Positions 1 to 9,463 of a stretch of DNA of 64,000 bases are shown here, one piece after another. The notes under the pieces are model-generated. The model was not told where the DNA came from, made no database searches, and worked only from the letters and a program-made list of their open reading frames with translations. The translations under genes and the position numbers were made by a program. The DNA comes from Hydrogenophaga sp. (GTDB lineage Bacteria > Pseudomonadota > Gammaproteobacteria > Burkholderiales > Burkholderiaceae_C), in assembly GCF_018780385.1 (NCBI RefSeq), contig NZ_JADMJO010000035.1:62001-126000 (forward strand). Direction: 5' to 3'. The first letter of the stretch is position 1, and every line of letters begins with the position of its first letter.

Positions 1-1096
1 AGCGGTCCATGAGTTCGGTCAGCAGAAAAAACGCCGCCACCGCGAAGGTGGACACCGGCAGGTAATACAGCGCACCGGCCGTGACCTCGGGCCGGGCCAG
101 CCCCAGCACCGCCATGAGCGTGCCCGAGGAGATGATGACCGCGAAGCCCGCCATGCGCGCCGGTCGTTGCGCGGACATCATGCCGATGGCGCCCATGGTC
201 AGCGTGGCCAGGCCGCCCCACAGCAACCATTGGCTACCGAAGCCGGCGGACTCACCCGCATCATCTGAAAACAGCAGCGTCGACAGCCGCAGCAGCACAT
301 AGATGCCGACCTTGGTGAGCAAGGCAAACACAGCAGCCGACGGCGCGCTGGCGCTCGCGTACGCCGGCACCAGCCAGAAGTTCATCGGCCACATCGCCGC
401 CTTGGCGAGAAAGGCCACTGCCAGGATGGCGCATCCCGCGTGCAGCAAGGCCCGGTCGGCGCTGGGCACCTCGGGGATGCGCGCGGCGAGGTCGGCCATG
501 TTGAGCGTGCCCGACACGCCGTAAATCAAGGCGGCACCCACGAGGAACAACGAGGATGCGGCGAGGTTGATGGCGATGTAGTGCAGACCGGCCTTCACGC
601 GAGCCGGCCCGGAGCCGTGCAGCAGCAGACCGTAGGAAGCGGCGAGCATGACCTCGAAGAACACGAACAGGTTGAAGAGATCGCCCGTGAGGAAAGCACC
701 GTTGAGACCCATGATCTGGATCTGGAACAGCGGGTGGAAATGCGCACCCGCCCGGTGCCAGCGCGCCAGCGAGAACAGCAAGGCCATCAGGGCCACCAGC
801 GCCGTCATCACCAGCATCAGGGCCGAGAGCCGGTCCAGCACGAGCACGATGCCGTAAGGCACATCCCAGTTGGACGGCAGGTAGATGCCGAAGGCGTCGG
901 GCTCGTCGCCAGCCTTGACCCAGAAGACCAGCAGCACCGCCACACAGAGATTGGCGGCGGTGGCCAGCAGGCCCAGCGTGGCCTTGGTGCGGTGCCGACG
1001 TTCGCTCACGAACATGAGCAGACAGGCCGCCAGCAGCGGCAACAGGATGGGAGCCACCATCAGGTGCGGCATCAGGGCCTGGGCCAAAGCCGTCAT
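1..1096 (-). CDS. mrpD: Mrp/Mnh cation:proton antiporter subunit D, C-terminus cut by window edge
   Basis: A NuoN/NuoL-like membrane subunit of the multi-subunit Na+(K+)/H+ antiporter (Mrp, Mnh or Pha). 365 codons are present of the roughly 500 usual for the family; the end lies beyond position 1. The frame opens with ATG at 1096 and overlaps the mrpC stop in an ATGA arrangement, so the two are translationally coupled. The translation is a run of hydrophobic helices containing the conserved stretches LFNLFVFFEVMLAASYGLLL, with the membrane Glu typical of antiporter-like subunits, and AKAAMWPMNFWLVPAY followed by LLTKVGIY, which carry the expected Lys residues. Subunits E, F and G are expected beyond the left edge. 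Confidence 0.93.
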   Translation of the reverse strand, partial: MTALAQALMPHLMVAPILLPLLAACLLMFVSERRHRTKATLGLLATAANLCVAVLLVFWVKAGDEPDAFGIYLPSNWDVPYGIVLVLDRLSALMLVMTALVALMALLFSLARWHRAGAHFHPLFQIQIMGLNGAFLTGDLFNLFVFFEVMLAASYGLLLHGSGPARVKAGLHYIAINLAASSLFLVGAALIYGVSGTLNMADLAARIPEVPSADRALLHAGCAILAVAFLAKAAMWPMNFWLVPAYASASAPSAAVFALLTKVGIYVLLRLSTLLFSDDAGESAGFGSQWLLWGGLATLTMGAIGMMSAQRPARMAGFAVIISSGTLMAVLGLARPEVTAGALYYLPVSTFAVAAFFLLTELMDR

Positions 1097-1449
1097 TCGC
1101 CATCCTCCCGAGCCTTCTCGTGTCCGTCCACATGGTCATTGCCGGAGAAACCCCGCTGGGCCAGCAACACCACGAGGAACAGCGCGGTCATGGCAAAGCC
1201 GATCACGATGGCGGTGAGCACGAGGGCCTGCGGCATGGGGTCGTCGTAGAACTCGAATGTGGGCGGAAAACCAGCCACGAGGATCGGCTCGCTGTCGACC
1301 GAGAGCCGCCCCATGCTGAAGATGAACAGGTTCACGCCGTAGCCCAGCAGCGCCAGGCCCATGATCACCTGGAAGGTACGCGGGCGCAGCATGAGCCACA
1401 CGCCGCAGGTGGTGAGCACACCGATGGCCAGAGCCAGCACGATTTCCAT
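1093..1449 (-). CDS. mrpC: Mrp/Mnh antiporter subunit C (NuoK-like)
   Basis: A 118-residue membrane protein of the NuoK/MnhC family. It has three hydrophobic helices (about residues 1-20, 27-47 and 72-95) and the family-typical MGLALLGYGVNLFIFSMGRL around residues 30-49. Length is normal for MrpC. Its ATG overlaps the TGA of the upstream mrpA gene by one base (TGATG), and its stop overlaps the mrpD start by four bases, so A, C and D form one tight operon. It probably acts in the inner membrane as part of the Mrp complex in Na+ or pH homeostasis; the transported ion cannot be read from the sequence. Confidence 0.95.
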   Translation of the reverse strand: MEIVLALAIGVLTTCGVWLMLRPRTFQVIMGLALLGYGVNLFIFSMGRLSVDSEPILVAGFPPTFEFYDDPMPQALVLTAIVIGFAMTALFLVVLLAQRGFSGNDHVDGHEKAREDGE

Positions 1450-4400
1450 CAGAGGTCTCCCTGGGTTTGTCCGCCAGCACCCCGGGCATCGGTGCTCACG
1501 CGGCGGTGGCCGCGCACCGACTGGTGGCCCAGCGCCGTGAGGATGAGCAGCGTGGCGCCCACCACCAGGGTGAACACGCCGATGTCATAGAAGAGCGCAC
1601 TGGCCACGTGGATCTCGCCCAGCAGCGGGAGGTCGAGGTGGGCGGTGTGTGTGGTGAGGAAGGGGTAGCCAAAGAACAGCGACCCCAAGCCCGTGAAGGT
1701 GGCCAGCAGCAGGCCTGTTGCGATCCAGCGCACGGGCCGCAGCCTGATGTTGGCTTCGACCCACTGCGTGCCCGAAACGATGTACTGCAGGATGAACGCG
1801 GTCGAGAGCACCAGCCCGGCCACGAAGCCACCCCCCGGCTCGTTGTGCCCGCGCATGAAAAGGTACACACCGATGACAGCTGCGATGGGCAGGATCAGAC
1901 GCACCAGCACCGCGGGCACCAAGAGGTAGCCGCGTGCGGTGTCGGCGGTGGTCTGCGCATTCACGAGATCGGTCATCAGGTCGGTGGGCAGGGCACGCTG
2001 TTGCGGCGGCAGGTCCATGCTCTCGGGCGCGGGCCGGAAGCGCCTGAGCAGCGCATACACCGTGAGCGCCACGATGCCGAGCACGGCGATTTCGCCCAGC
2101 GTGTCGAAGCCACGGAAGTCCACCAGCATCACGTTGACCACGTTGGTGCCACCGCCCTCGGGCATGGCACGCTCCAGGAAGAAGGTGGAGATGCTCTGCG
2201 GGAAGTCGCGCGTCATCAACGCATACGACAGCGCCGCCATGCCGCAGCCGGCGGTCAGCGCCACGGCCAGGTCACGCCCGCGCCGCGCGCTCGTGCGCAT
2301 GCGCTTGCGCAGCGGCTGCCTGCGATCGACTTCCTCGAAGCGTTTGGGCAGCCAGCGAAGACCCAGCAGGATCAGCACCGTGGTCACGGCCTCCACCGAG
2401 AGCTGCGTCAAGGCCAGGTCGGGCGCGGAGAACCAGGCGAAGGTAACCACCGTGACCAGACCGGCCACGCTCATGAGGGCCAGCGCCGTCAACCGGTGGT
2501 ACTTGGCCTGCCACGACGCGCCGATGGCGCTGCCGATGCCCACCAGCCAGAGCAGCGCAAACATGGGCGAGAACGGCAACACACGCCGCTCACCCGCGAG
2601 CCAGGTCGACTCACCAGCACCACGCAGGGTCGCGAACGCAGCCAGCAGGGTCACCAGCACCAACAGCAGCAGCTGTGTCTGGAGGCGCCGCGTGCCCAGC
2701 CAGCGCTGCAGGGTGCGACTGGCGCCGGTGATGAACGCCAGGGTGCCTTCGAACACCCGTTTTCCGCTCACCCGGCTGAGCACCGGCGTGCGCCGGATGC
2801 GCCCCGTCTGCATCGGTCGGCGCAGCAACAGGAACAGCACGATGCCCCCGGCCAGCGCGAGGAAACTCATCCACAGCGGCAGGTTGAAGCCATGCCACAC
2901 CGCCAGATCGAAGGGGGGCAACTCCCCGCCCACCACCGGCGTGGCCGCGGTGGACAGGATGTCCTGAATGGACCAATGCGGCAGCACACCCACCACCAGA
3001 CAGGCCAGCACCAGCAGTTCGACCGGCACGCGCATCCAGTGCGGCGGCTCGTGCGGCGTGCGCGGCAGGGCTTGGCAGGTGTCGGGTCCGAAGAACACGT
3101 GGACGGTGAAGCGCAGCGAATAGGCCACGCTGAAGGCACCGGCCACCACCGCGGCCATCGGCAGCAGGCTGTCGAACCAGGGCGCGGCATTCACGAACAC
3201 GGCCTCGGTGAAGAACATCTCCTTGGAGATGAATCCGTTGAGCAGTGGAACGCCCGCCATGGCCGCCCCCGCCACCATGGTCAGGGTGGCGGTGATGGGC
3301 ATGTAGCGCCAGAGGCCGCTGAGGCGGCGCATGTCGCGCGTGCCGGTCTCGTGGTCGATGATGCCCACCGCCATGAACAGCGAGGCCTTGAAGGTGGCGT
3401 GGTTGATGATGTGGAACACCGCCGCCACGGCAGCCAGCGGGCTGTTGAGTCCCAGCAGCGTGGTGATGAGTCCGAGGTGCGAAATGGTCGAGTAGGCGAG
3501 CAGGCTCTTGAGGTCGTTCTGGAAGATGGCCGAGAAGCCCCCGATGAGCAAGGTGATGAGGCCCGAGCAGGTCACGATCCAGAACCACTCGTCGGTGCCG
3601 GCCAGCACCGGCCACAGCCGCGCCAGCAGGAACACCCCGGCCTTGACCATGGTGGCCGAGTGCAGGTAGGCCGACACCGGCGTGGGTGCGGCCATGGCGT
3701 GCGGCAGCCAGAAGTGAAACGGAAACTGCGCGCTCTTGGTCAGCGCCCCCAGCAGGATCAGCACCAGCGCCGTGCTGTAGAGCGGATGGGCGCGGATCAC
3801 GGCGCCCGCGCGCAGCACCACGTCCAGGTCGTAGCTGCCCACGATGTGGCCCAGCACCAGCATGCCGGCCAGCAGGCACAGGCCGCCCGTGCCGGTGACG
3901 GTCAGCGCCATGCGGGCGCCGCGCCGCGCATCGCTGCGGTGGTGCCAGTAGCCGATGAGCAGAAACGAAAACAGGCTGGTCAACTCCCAGAACGCCACCA
4001 GCTGGATCAGGTTGCCCGAGAGCACCACACCGCTCATGGAGCCCATGAAGGCCAGCAGCAGCGAGAAGAAACGCGGCACCGGGTCGGTGGGTGACATGTA
4101 GTAACGCGCGTAGAGCACCACCAGCGCGCCGATGCCCAGCACGAGCATGGAGAACATCCACGCGAATCCGTCCATGCGGAACACCAGGTTCAAGCCCAGC
4201 GACGGCAGCCAGACGATCTCTTCGCGAACCACACCGCCCGAAGCCACCTCGGGAAACAGCAGCGCGGCCTGCACCGCGCAGAAGAGTGCGATGGCACCGG
4301 CCAACGTCGACTCGGCGTTTCGAGCGTTCGACGGCAGCAAGGCGGCAACGAGACTGCCCACGAAAGGCAGGAGGACGAGGCTGTAGAGCGGCAAGGTCAT
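1449..4400 (-). CDS. mrpA: Mrp/Mnh antiporter subunit A fused to subunit B (PhaAB-type)
   Basis: A 983-residue polytopic inner-membrane protein. Residues 60-400 are the NuoL-like proton-channel module. Glu139 in FWELTS, Lys222 in LTKSAQFPFHFWLPHAM and Lys253 in MVKAGVF match the conserved charged residues of this fold. A middle region of helices (about 570-780) matches the MrpA C-terminal domain. From about residue 826 (LLVPAVLVRLILPIAA, then GHNEPGGGFVAGLV) the protein becomes a full MnhB/MrpB domain, so subunits A and B are one chain, as in the Pha systems of other proteobacteria. The start at 4400 lies 43 bases beyond the acnB terminator. It is the first gene of the operon with mrpC and mrpD. 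Confidence 0.95.
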   Translation of the reverse strand: MTLPLYSLVLLPFVGSLVAALLPSNARNAESTLAGAIALFCAVQAALLFPEVASGGVVREEIVWLPSLGLNLVFRMDGFAWMFSMLVLGIGALVVLYARYYMSPTDPVPRFFSLLLAFMGSMSGVVLSGNLIQLVAFWELTSLFSFLLIGYWHHRSDARRGARMALTVTGTGGLCLLAGMLVLGHIVGSYDLDVVLRAGAVIRAHPLYSTALVLILLGALTKSAQFPFHFWLPHAMAAPTPVSAYLHSATMVKAGVFLLARLWPVLAGTDEWFWIVTCSGLITLLIGGFSAIFQNDLKSLLAYSTISHLGLITTLLGLNSPLAAVAAVFHIINHATFKASLFMAVGIIDHETGTRDMRRLSGLWRYMPITATLTMVAGAAMAGVPLLNGFISKEMFFTEAVFVNAAPWFDSLLPMAAVVAGAFSVAYSLRFTVHVFFGPDTCQALPRTPHEPPHWMRVPVELLVLACLVVGVLPHWSIQDILSTAATPVVGGELPPFDLAVWHGFNLPLWMSFLALAGGIVLFLLLRRPMQTGRIRRTPVLSRVSGKRVFEGTLAFITGASRTLQRWLGTRRLQTQLLLLVLVTLLAAFATLRGAGESTWLAGERRVLPFSPMFALLWLVGIGSAIGASWQAKYHRLTALALMSVAGLVTVVTFAWFSAPDLALTQLSVEAVTTVLILLGLRWLPKRFEEVDRRQPLRKRMRTSARRGRDLAVALTAGCGMAALSYALMTRDFPQSISTFFLERAMPEGGGTNVVNVMLVDFRGFDTLGEIAVLGIVALTVYALLRRFRPAPESMDLPPQQRALPTDLMTDLVNAQTTADTARGYLLVPAVLVRLILPIAAVIGVYLFMRGHNEPGGGFVAGLVLSTAFILQYIVSGTQWVEANIRLRPVRWIATGLLLATFTGLGSLFFGYPFLTTHTAHLDLPLLGEIHVASALFYDIGVFTLVVGATLLILTALGHQSVRGHRRVSTDARGAGGQTQGDL

Positions 4401-4442
4401 GTGGCTTTGAGTCTATCGGCTGCTCGTGGCAAAACGCGGCGC

Positions 4443-4471
4443 AAAAAAAGCGGCCCGCAGGCCGCTTTTTT
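4443..4471 (-). terminator. Intrinsic terminator downstream of acnB
   Basis: A GC-rich hairpin (GCGGCC, loop, GGCCGC) is flanked by seven A on one side and six T on the other, so it reads as a rho-independent terminator on either strand. It lies 18 bases after the acnB stop and separates acnB from the mrp operon on the same strand. An RNA from the right would end in a U-run at 4449-4443. Confidence 0.85.
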
Positions 4472-4488
4472 CATGCCGTTGCAGCGGC

Positions 4489-7092
4489 TCAGGCGGTGAC
4501 CCCTTTGGCCGTGTCGGCGTACTCCGAGATCTGGTCGAAGTTCAGGTACTTGTAGATCTGGCTGCCGTCCTTGTTGATCACACCCATGTCGGCCTGGTAC
4601 TCGGCCACGGTGGGAATGCGACCCAGCTTGGACGCGATGGCCGCCAGCTCGGCCGAGGCCAGGTACACGTTGGTGTTCTTGCCCAAGCGGTTGGGGAAGT
4701 TGCGCGTGGAGGTGGACACCACAGTGGCGCCTTCGCGCACTTGCGCCTGGTTGCCCATGCACAGCGAGCAGCCCGGCATTTCGGTGCGCGCACCGGCGGT
4801 GCCGAACACGCCGTAATGGCCTTCCTTGGTCAGCTCGGCCGCGTCCATCTTGGTGGGTGGAGCAATCCACAGCTTCACAGGGATGTCGCGCTTGCCTTCG
4901 AGCAGCTTGGAGGCGGCACGGAAGTGACCGATGTTGGTCATGCACGAACCGATGAACACCTCGTCGATCTTCACACCGGCCACATCGCTCAGCAGCTTGG
5001 CGTCGTCCGGATCGTTCGGGCAGCACAGCACGGGTTCGTTGAGATCGGCCAGGTCGATCTCGATCACGGCGGCGTACTCGGCATCCTTGTCGGCTTCGAG
5101 CAGGCTGGGGTTGGCCAGCCAGGCTTCGACCTTCTCGATGCGGCGCGCCAGCGTGCGGGCGTCGGCGTAACCGTCGGCGATCATGTTCTTCATCAGCACC
5201 ACGTTGCTGGTGAGGTATTCCTTGATCGGTTCGGGGTTGAGCTTGACCGTGCAGCCGGCGGCCGAGCGCTCGGCCGAGGCGTCGGAGAGTTCAAACGCCT
5301 GCTCCACCTTCAGATCCGGCAGACCTTCGATTTCGAGGATGCGGCCGGAGAAGACGTTGATCTTGCCGGCCTTGGCCACGGTCAGCAGACCGGCCCGGAT
5401 GGCGTACAGCGGGATCGCGTGCACCAGGTCGCGCAGGGTGATGCCGGGCTGCATCTTGCCCTTGAAGCGCACCAGCACCGACTCGGGCATGTCCAGCGGC
5501 ATCACGCCGGTGGCGGCGCCGAAGGCCACCAGGCCGGAGCCGGCGGGGAAGCAAATACCGATCGGGAAGCGGGTGTGCGAGTCACCGCCGGTGCCCACGG
5601 TGTCGGGCAGCAGCAGGCGGTTGAGCCAGCTGTGGATCACGCCGTCACCGGGACGCAGGGACACGCCGCCCCGGTTGCTGATGAAGGCCGGCAGATCGCG
5701 GTGGGTCTTCACGTCCACCGGTTTCGGGTAGGCCGCGGTGTGGCAGAAGGACTGCATCACCAGATCGGCGCTGAAGCCCAGGCAGGCCAGGTCTTTCAGC
5801 TCGTCGCGCGTCATGGGGCCGGTGGTGTCCTGGCTGCCCACGGTGGTCATCTTGGGCTCGCAGTAGGTGCCCGGGCGCACGCCCTGGCCTTCGGGCAGAC
5901 CGACCGCGCGGCCCACCATCTTCTGCGCCAGCGTGAACCCGGCCTTGGTCGCCACGGGTGTGGTCGGCAGGCGGAACAGTGTGGAGACTGGCAGGCCCAG
6001 GAACTCACGCGCCTTGGCGGTGAGCGAGCGGCCGATGATCAGGTTGATGCGGCCACCGGCTCGTACTTCGTCGAACAGCACATCGCTGCGCAGCTGGAAC
6101 TCCACCACTGTGGCACCACCCTTGGTGATCTTGCCGTCGTAGGGGTGGATGTCGATCACGTCGCCCATCTCGAGCTTGCTCACGTCGACCTCGATCGGCA
6201 GCGCACCCGAGTCTTCCTGCGTGTTGAAGAAGATGGGGGCGATCTTGCCGCCGAGCGTGACACCGCCGAAGCGCTTGTTCGGCACGAAGGGGATGTCCTG
6301 GCCGGTGGCCCAGATCACCGAATTGGTGGCCGATTTGCGCGAGGAGCCGGTGCCCACCACGTCGCCCACGTAGGAAACCAGGTGGCCATTCTTCTTGAGG
6401 TTTTCGATGAACTGCATCGGGCCGCGCTTGCCGTCTTCTTCGGGCTTGAAGGCCGCGTCAGGGCGTGTGTTCTTGAGCATCGCCAGCGTGTGCAGCGGAA
6501 TGTCCGGGCGACTCCAGGCGTCGGGGGCGGGCGAGAGGTCATCGGTGTTGGTCTCGCCGGGCACCTTGAACACCGTCACGGTGATCACCTTCGGCACTTC
6601 GGGGCGCGTGGTGAACCACTCGGCGTTGGCCCAGCTCTCGATCACTTCCTTCGCCTTGGCGTTGCCGGCCTTGGCCTTCTCGGCCACGTCGTTGAAGAAG
6701 TCGAACATCAGCAGCGTCTTCTTCAGGCCTTCGGCCGCCACCGCAGCCACATCGGCCTGGTCAAGCAGGTCGATCAGCGGGTGCACGTTGTAGCCGCCCA
6801 CCATGGTGCCGAGCAATTCGGTGGCCTTGGCCTTGGACACCAACCCGACAGCGATGTCGCCGTGCGCCACGGCGGCCAGGAAGCTGGCCTTGACCTTGGC
6901 GGCGTCGTCCACGCCGGGGGGCACGCGGTGCGTGAGCAGGTCCAGCAGGAAAGCGTCTTCCCCGGCCGGTGGCGCCTTGACCAGTTCGATCAGGTCGGCC
7001 ACCTGCTTCGCATCAAGCGGCAATGGTGGAATGCCCAGTGCCGCGCGTTCGGCGGTGTGGGCGCGGTAGTCGGTGAGGAAGGTGGTGGACAT
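4489..7092 (-). CDS. acnB: Bifunctional aconitate hydratase 2 / 2-methylisocitrate dehydratase
   Basis: Interconverts citrate and isocitrate through cis-aconitate in the TCA cycle; AcnB enzymes also hydrate 2-methylaconitate. The product has 867 residues, against 865 in E. coli AcnB, with the AcnB-specific N-terminal HEAT-like domain followed by the swivel domain and the iron-sulfur domains. The three [4Fe-4S] ligands are visible as Cys716 (GSCMTN) and Cys775 and Cys778 (GCSLCMGN). I place the start at the ATG at 7092, which has GGAG about 6 bases upstream and begins [10 protein letters not shown]; the frame is open 20 codons further upstream without a better site. It runs leftward after the CitE-like gene and mdh, as a TCA cluster, and ends in a clear terminator. 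Confidence 0.97.
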   Translation of the reverse strand: MSTTFLTDYRAHTAERAALGIPPLPLDAKQVADLIELVKAPPAGEDAFLLDLLTHRVPPGVDDAAKVKASFLAAVAHGDIAVGLVSKAKATELLGTMVGGYNVHPLIDLLDQADVAAVAAEGLKKTLLMFDFFNDVAEKAKAGNAKAKEVIESWANAEWFTTRPEVPKVITVTVFKVPGETNTDDLSPAPDAWSRPDIPLHTLAMLKNTRPDAAFKPEEDGKRGPMQFIENLKKNGHLVSYVGDVVGTGSSRKSATNSVIWATGQDIPFVPNKRFGGVTLGGKIAPIFFNTQEDSGALPIEVDVSKLEMGDVIDIHPYDGKITKGGATVVEFQLRSDVLFDEVRAGGRINLIIGRSLTAKAREFLGLPVSTLFRLPTTPVATKAGFTLAQKMVGRAVGLPEGQGVRPGTYCEPKMTTVGSQDTTGPMTRDELKDLACLGFSADLVMQSFCHTAAYPKPVDVKTHRDLPAFISNRGGVSLRPGDGVIHSWLNRLLLPDTVGTGGDSHTRFPIGICFPAGSGLVAFGAATGVMPLDMPESVLVRFKGKMQPGITLRDLVHAIPLYAIRAGLLTVAKAGKINVFSGRILEIEGLPDLKVEQAFELSDASAERSAAGCTVKLNPEPIKEYLTSNVVLMKNMIADGYADARTLARRIEKVEAWLANPSLLEADKDAEYAAVIEIDLADLNEPVLCCPNDPDDAKLLSDVAGVKIDEVFIGSCMTNIGHFRAASKLLEGKRDIPVKLWIAPPTKMDAAELTKEGHYGVFGTAGARTEMPGCSLCMGNQAQVREGATVVSTSTRNFPNRLGKNTNVYLASAELAAIASKLGRIPTVAEYQADMGVINKDGSQIYKYLNFDQISEYADTAKGVTA

Positions 7093-7158
7093 GGCGATCT
7101 CCAGAGGGAAGTGGTGTGCGTGGGGGTCGGAAAACAGATGGAAACAGGGCAAGCAAGC

Positions 7159-8241
7159 TCAATGCCGCGGTGCAACGGGCTCGCTGAAATGGGACTGCAC
7201 CGTCTCGGGCAATGACAGGCCTGTGTGGTGCGCGCGCTCCAGCACCTGCCAGAAATAACGGTAACTCGCGCGGTCGTGCAGACGGCCTTCAAACTGAACC
7301 GGCGCCCAGTCGGCGGCCATGGCGCATTCAATGAGCGCCGCAGCGGTGTCGACCTCGCGCTCCGAGGGCGCGAACGCGGCCAGGATGGGGCGGATCTGAT
7401 CGGGGTGGATGCTCCACATGCGGGTGTAGCCGAGCTCGCGGGCAGCCTTGTGTGCGGCGTTCTGCAGCGCGACCATGTCCTTGAACTCGGTGACCACGCA
7501 GTGCGAGGGCACCTTGCCGTGCGCGTGGCAGGCCGAGGCGATGTCCAGCTTGGCGCGCAGCACCAGCGGGTGGCTGAACTGGCCGGTCACGCTCATGCCG
7601 TCGGCGGGGATGGCCCCGCCATGCGCCGAGACAAAGTCCATCAGCCCAAAGCTCAGGCTCTGCACGCGCGGGTGGGCCGCGATGTCGAAGGCGCGGTGCA
7701 CGGCGGCGGGCGACTCGATGAGCACGTGCAGCGGCAGTGCCTGCGCGCCCGCGGCGTCGAGCGCCATCACGGCGCGCTGAACATCGGCCACCGACTCGAC
7801 CTTGGGCACCATCAGGTGCGTGAGGCGTTGACCCCCACGGCCGGCGATGGTGGCCACGTCGGCGTCGAACGCAGCGTGGTCCACCGGGTGCACCCGAACC
7901 GCCACACGGGCATCGGGGCTGGCGGCCAGCGCGAGTTCGGTGACAAGCAGGGCGTGTTCGCCCTCCCCGCCCACGGGCGCGCCGTCCTCGCAATCCAGCG
8001 TCACGTCGAACACACAGGTGCCGAACTCTTCGGTCATCTCGGCCTGCAGCGCCAGGCTCTTCTTCATCCGCGCCTCCACCCCGCTGTAGTGGTCACAGAC
8101 CGGCAGCGCGAACGCGCCGGCCTGAGCGCCCAGCAGGATGGATCGGGGATGGCGCGCACTCACCCCCACGCTTTTCACTGCGTGTAAGGCGCTGCCCCCC
8201 CAGGGGGCTTGAGCGCCTTGGGGCGGCCCGGCGTCGCTCAT
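7159..8241 (-). CDS. CitE-like HpcH/HpaI-family lyase, physiological substrate unknown
   Basis: A member of the CitE/malyl-CoA lyase branch of the HpcH/HpaI aldolase superfamily, which cleaves or hydrolyses CoA esters of 3-hydroxy acids. Counting from 8241 (360 residues), the TIM-barrel motifs are Arg116 (VRVHP), the VPKVES strand at 145-150, and the likely Mg2+ ligands Glu176 (LIES) and Asp202 (LMDF). It lies between mdh and acnB on the same strand, which suggests a role linked to malate or acyl-CoA metabolism, such as malyl-CoA or citramalyl-CoA cleavage; this is inference. No citrate lyase alpha or gamma subunits are nearby, so a real citrate lyase complex is unlikely. The start is uncertain: the first 20 or so codons lie in a hairpin repeat (8186-8219), and GTG codons at 8169 or 8163, just before the conserved region, are better candidates. 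Confidence 0.88.
   Translation of the reverse strand: MSDAGPPQGAQAPWGGSALHAVKSVGVSARHPRSILLGAQAGAFALPVCDHYSGVEARMKKSLALQAEMTEEFGTCVFDVTLDCEDGAPVGGEGEHALLVTELALAASPDARVAVRVHPVDHAAFDADVATIAGRGGQRLTHLMVPKVESVADVQRAVMALDAAGAQALPLHVLIESPAAVHRAFDIAAHPRVQSLSFGLMDFVSAHGGAIPADGMSVTGQFSHPLVLRAKLDIASACHAHGKVPSHCVVTEFKDMVALQNAAHKAARELGYTRMWSIHPDQIRPILAAFAPSEREVDTAAALIECAMAADWAPVQFEGRLHDRASYRYFWQVLERAHHTGLSLPETVQSHFSEPVAPRH
8186..8219. repeat. GC-rich hairpin element between mdh and the CitE-like gene
   Basis: Perfect 8-base arms AAGGCGCT and AGCGCCTT enclose an inner CCCCC/GGGGG pairing. The flanks (TTTTCACTGCGTGTAAGG on one side and GGCGGCCCGGC on the other) resemble those of the intergenic repeat at 18904-18991, so I regard it as a diverged member of the same family. 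It could act as a processing or attenuation hairpin between mdh and the next gene. Confidence 0.5.
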
Positions 8242-8261
8242 GTTGCGCAGTTACCAGCGGG

Positions 8262-9248
8262 TTACAGGAGGTGTTTCACGCCGTCCTGTTCGCCTTGCAG
8301 CTCGGCCAGGGTCTTGTTGATGCATTCTTGCGAGAAGGCGTCGATGTCCAGGCCTTCAACAATCTTGTACTCACCGTTCTGGCAGGTGACAGGGAAGCCG
8401 AACATGATGTCCTTGGGAATGCCGTACCAACCTTGCGAAGGAATCCCCATGGTGACCCACTCGCCGTTGGTGCCCAGCGCCCAGTCGCGCATGTGGTCGA
8501 TGGCGGCATTGGCTGCCGATGCGGCAGAAGACAGGCCACGCGCTTCGATGATGGCGGCGCCGCGCTTGCCCACGGTCGGCAGGAACACGTCCTTGTTCCA
8601 GACCTGGTCGTTGATCATGTCCTTGACCGAGGCGCCGTCGATGGTGGCGAAGCGGTAGTCGGCGTACATGGTGGGCGAGTGGTTGCCCCACACAGCCAGC
8701 TTCTTGATGCTGGCCACGGCCTTGCCGGTCTTGGCCGCGATCTGGCTCAGGGCGCGGTTGTGGTCCAGGCGCAGCATGGCGGTGAAGTTGCCGGGGTTGA
8801 GGTCGGGTGCACTCTTCATGGCGATGTACGCGTTGGTGTTGGCCGGGTTGCCGACCACGAGCACCTTGACGTTGCGCGAGGCCACGGCGTTGAGCGCCTT
8901 GCCCTGCGCGGTGAAGATGGCACCGTTGATGGCCAGCAGCTCTGCACGCTCCATGCCGGCTTTGCGCGGCATCGAGCCGACCAGCAGCGCGTAGTCGGTG
9001 TCCTTGAACGCGGTCATCGGGTCGCTGTGTGCTTCCATGCCCACCAACAGTGGGAACGCGCAATCTTCCAGTTCCATCATCACGCCCTTGAGCGCTTTTT
9101 GCGGCCCATCCACCGGCACTTCCAGCAATTGCAGGATCACGGGCTGGTCTTTGCCCAGCATTTCGCCGGAAGCGATGCGAAACAGCAGGGCGTAACCGAT
9201 CTGGCCAGCGGCGCCGGTGACGGCAACACGAACGGGCTTCTTTTGCAT
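8262..9248 (-). CDS. mdh: Malate dehydrogenase (NAD-dependent)
   Basis: Oxidises malate to oxaloacetate in the TCA cycle. The 328-residue product is the longer MDH form found in Burkholderiales (E. coli has 312). The NAD-binding GAAGQIG is at residues 12-18, the NPANTN loop at 134-139, substrate arginines are Arg95 and Arg101 (MPRKAGMER), and the catalytic pair is Asp162 with His190 (WGNHSPT). The start is the ATG at 9248 preceded by GGAG at about 9 bases; 18 further in-frame codons upstream lack support. It is transcribed divergently from the GntR-family regulator at 9464, and a perfect palindrome in the shared control region makes regulation by that protein likely. Confidence 0.97.
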   Translation of the reverse strand: MQKKPVRVAVTGAAGQIGYALLFRIASGEMLGKDQPVILQLLEVPVDGPQKALKGVMMELEDCAFPLLVGMEAHSDPMTAFKDTDYALLVGSMPRKAGMERAELLAINGAIFTAQGKALNAVASRNVKVLVVGNPANTNAYIAMKSAPDLNPGNFTAMLRLDHNRALSQIAAKTGKAVASIKKLAVWGNHSPTMYADYRFATIDGASVKDMINDQVWNKDVFLPTVGKRGAAIIEARGLSSAASAANAAIDHMRDWALGTNGEWVTMGIPSQGWYGIPKDIMFGFPVTCQNGEYKIVEGLDIDAFSQECINKTLAELQGEQDGVKHLL

Positions 9249-9404
9249 GGTGAGAACTCCAGAATGAGACGAGAGGAAGGGGATGGGGTTGGGGAGGGAC
9301 ACCCCAAGACAAAGGCGACAGAAGCGGGCGAATGACGCGCCGCAGGTGGGTCAAGGTCAGGCGAAGAGTGTACCCTCGCAAACCCTGATACGTCAATTTG
9401 TCTT

Positions 9405-9422
9405 ATGTCTTATATAAGATAT
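9405..9422. promoter_or_regulatory. Candidate GntR-type operator: TCTTATATAAGA palindrome
   Basis: The 12-base sequence at 9408-9419 is a perfect palindrome, and two more flanking pairs extend it to 18 bases with one mismatched pair. A second TCTTAT half-site lies directly upstream at 9401-9406. It is the only strongly AT-rich stretch in the mdh/gntR divergent region, which is where an autoregulated GntR protein would bind. That the neighbouring HutC-type regulator binds here is inference. Confidence 0.55.
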
Positions 9423-9463
9423 CATTCGACGCTCGTGCGCAGTCTTCAGACGCGCCCAAAAAC

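Noticed and set aside
1467..4094. 875-codon plus-strand frame opposite mrpA
   Set aside because: Gln/His/Arg-rich shadow of a membrane protein gene; no start signal or domain.
4426..7215. 929-codon open frame on the plus strand opposite acnB
   Set aside because: It is a GC-driven shadow of acnB: His/Gly/Arg-rich translation with no motifs, while the minus frame is a complete aconitase with all cluster cysteines.
7159..8241. Citrate lyase beta subunit (citE proper)
   Set aside because: No citD, citF, citC or citG genes nearby and the location is in a TCA cluster; a stand-alone CitE-like enzyme fits better.
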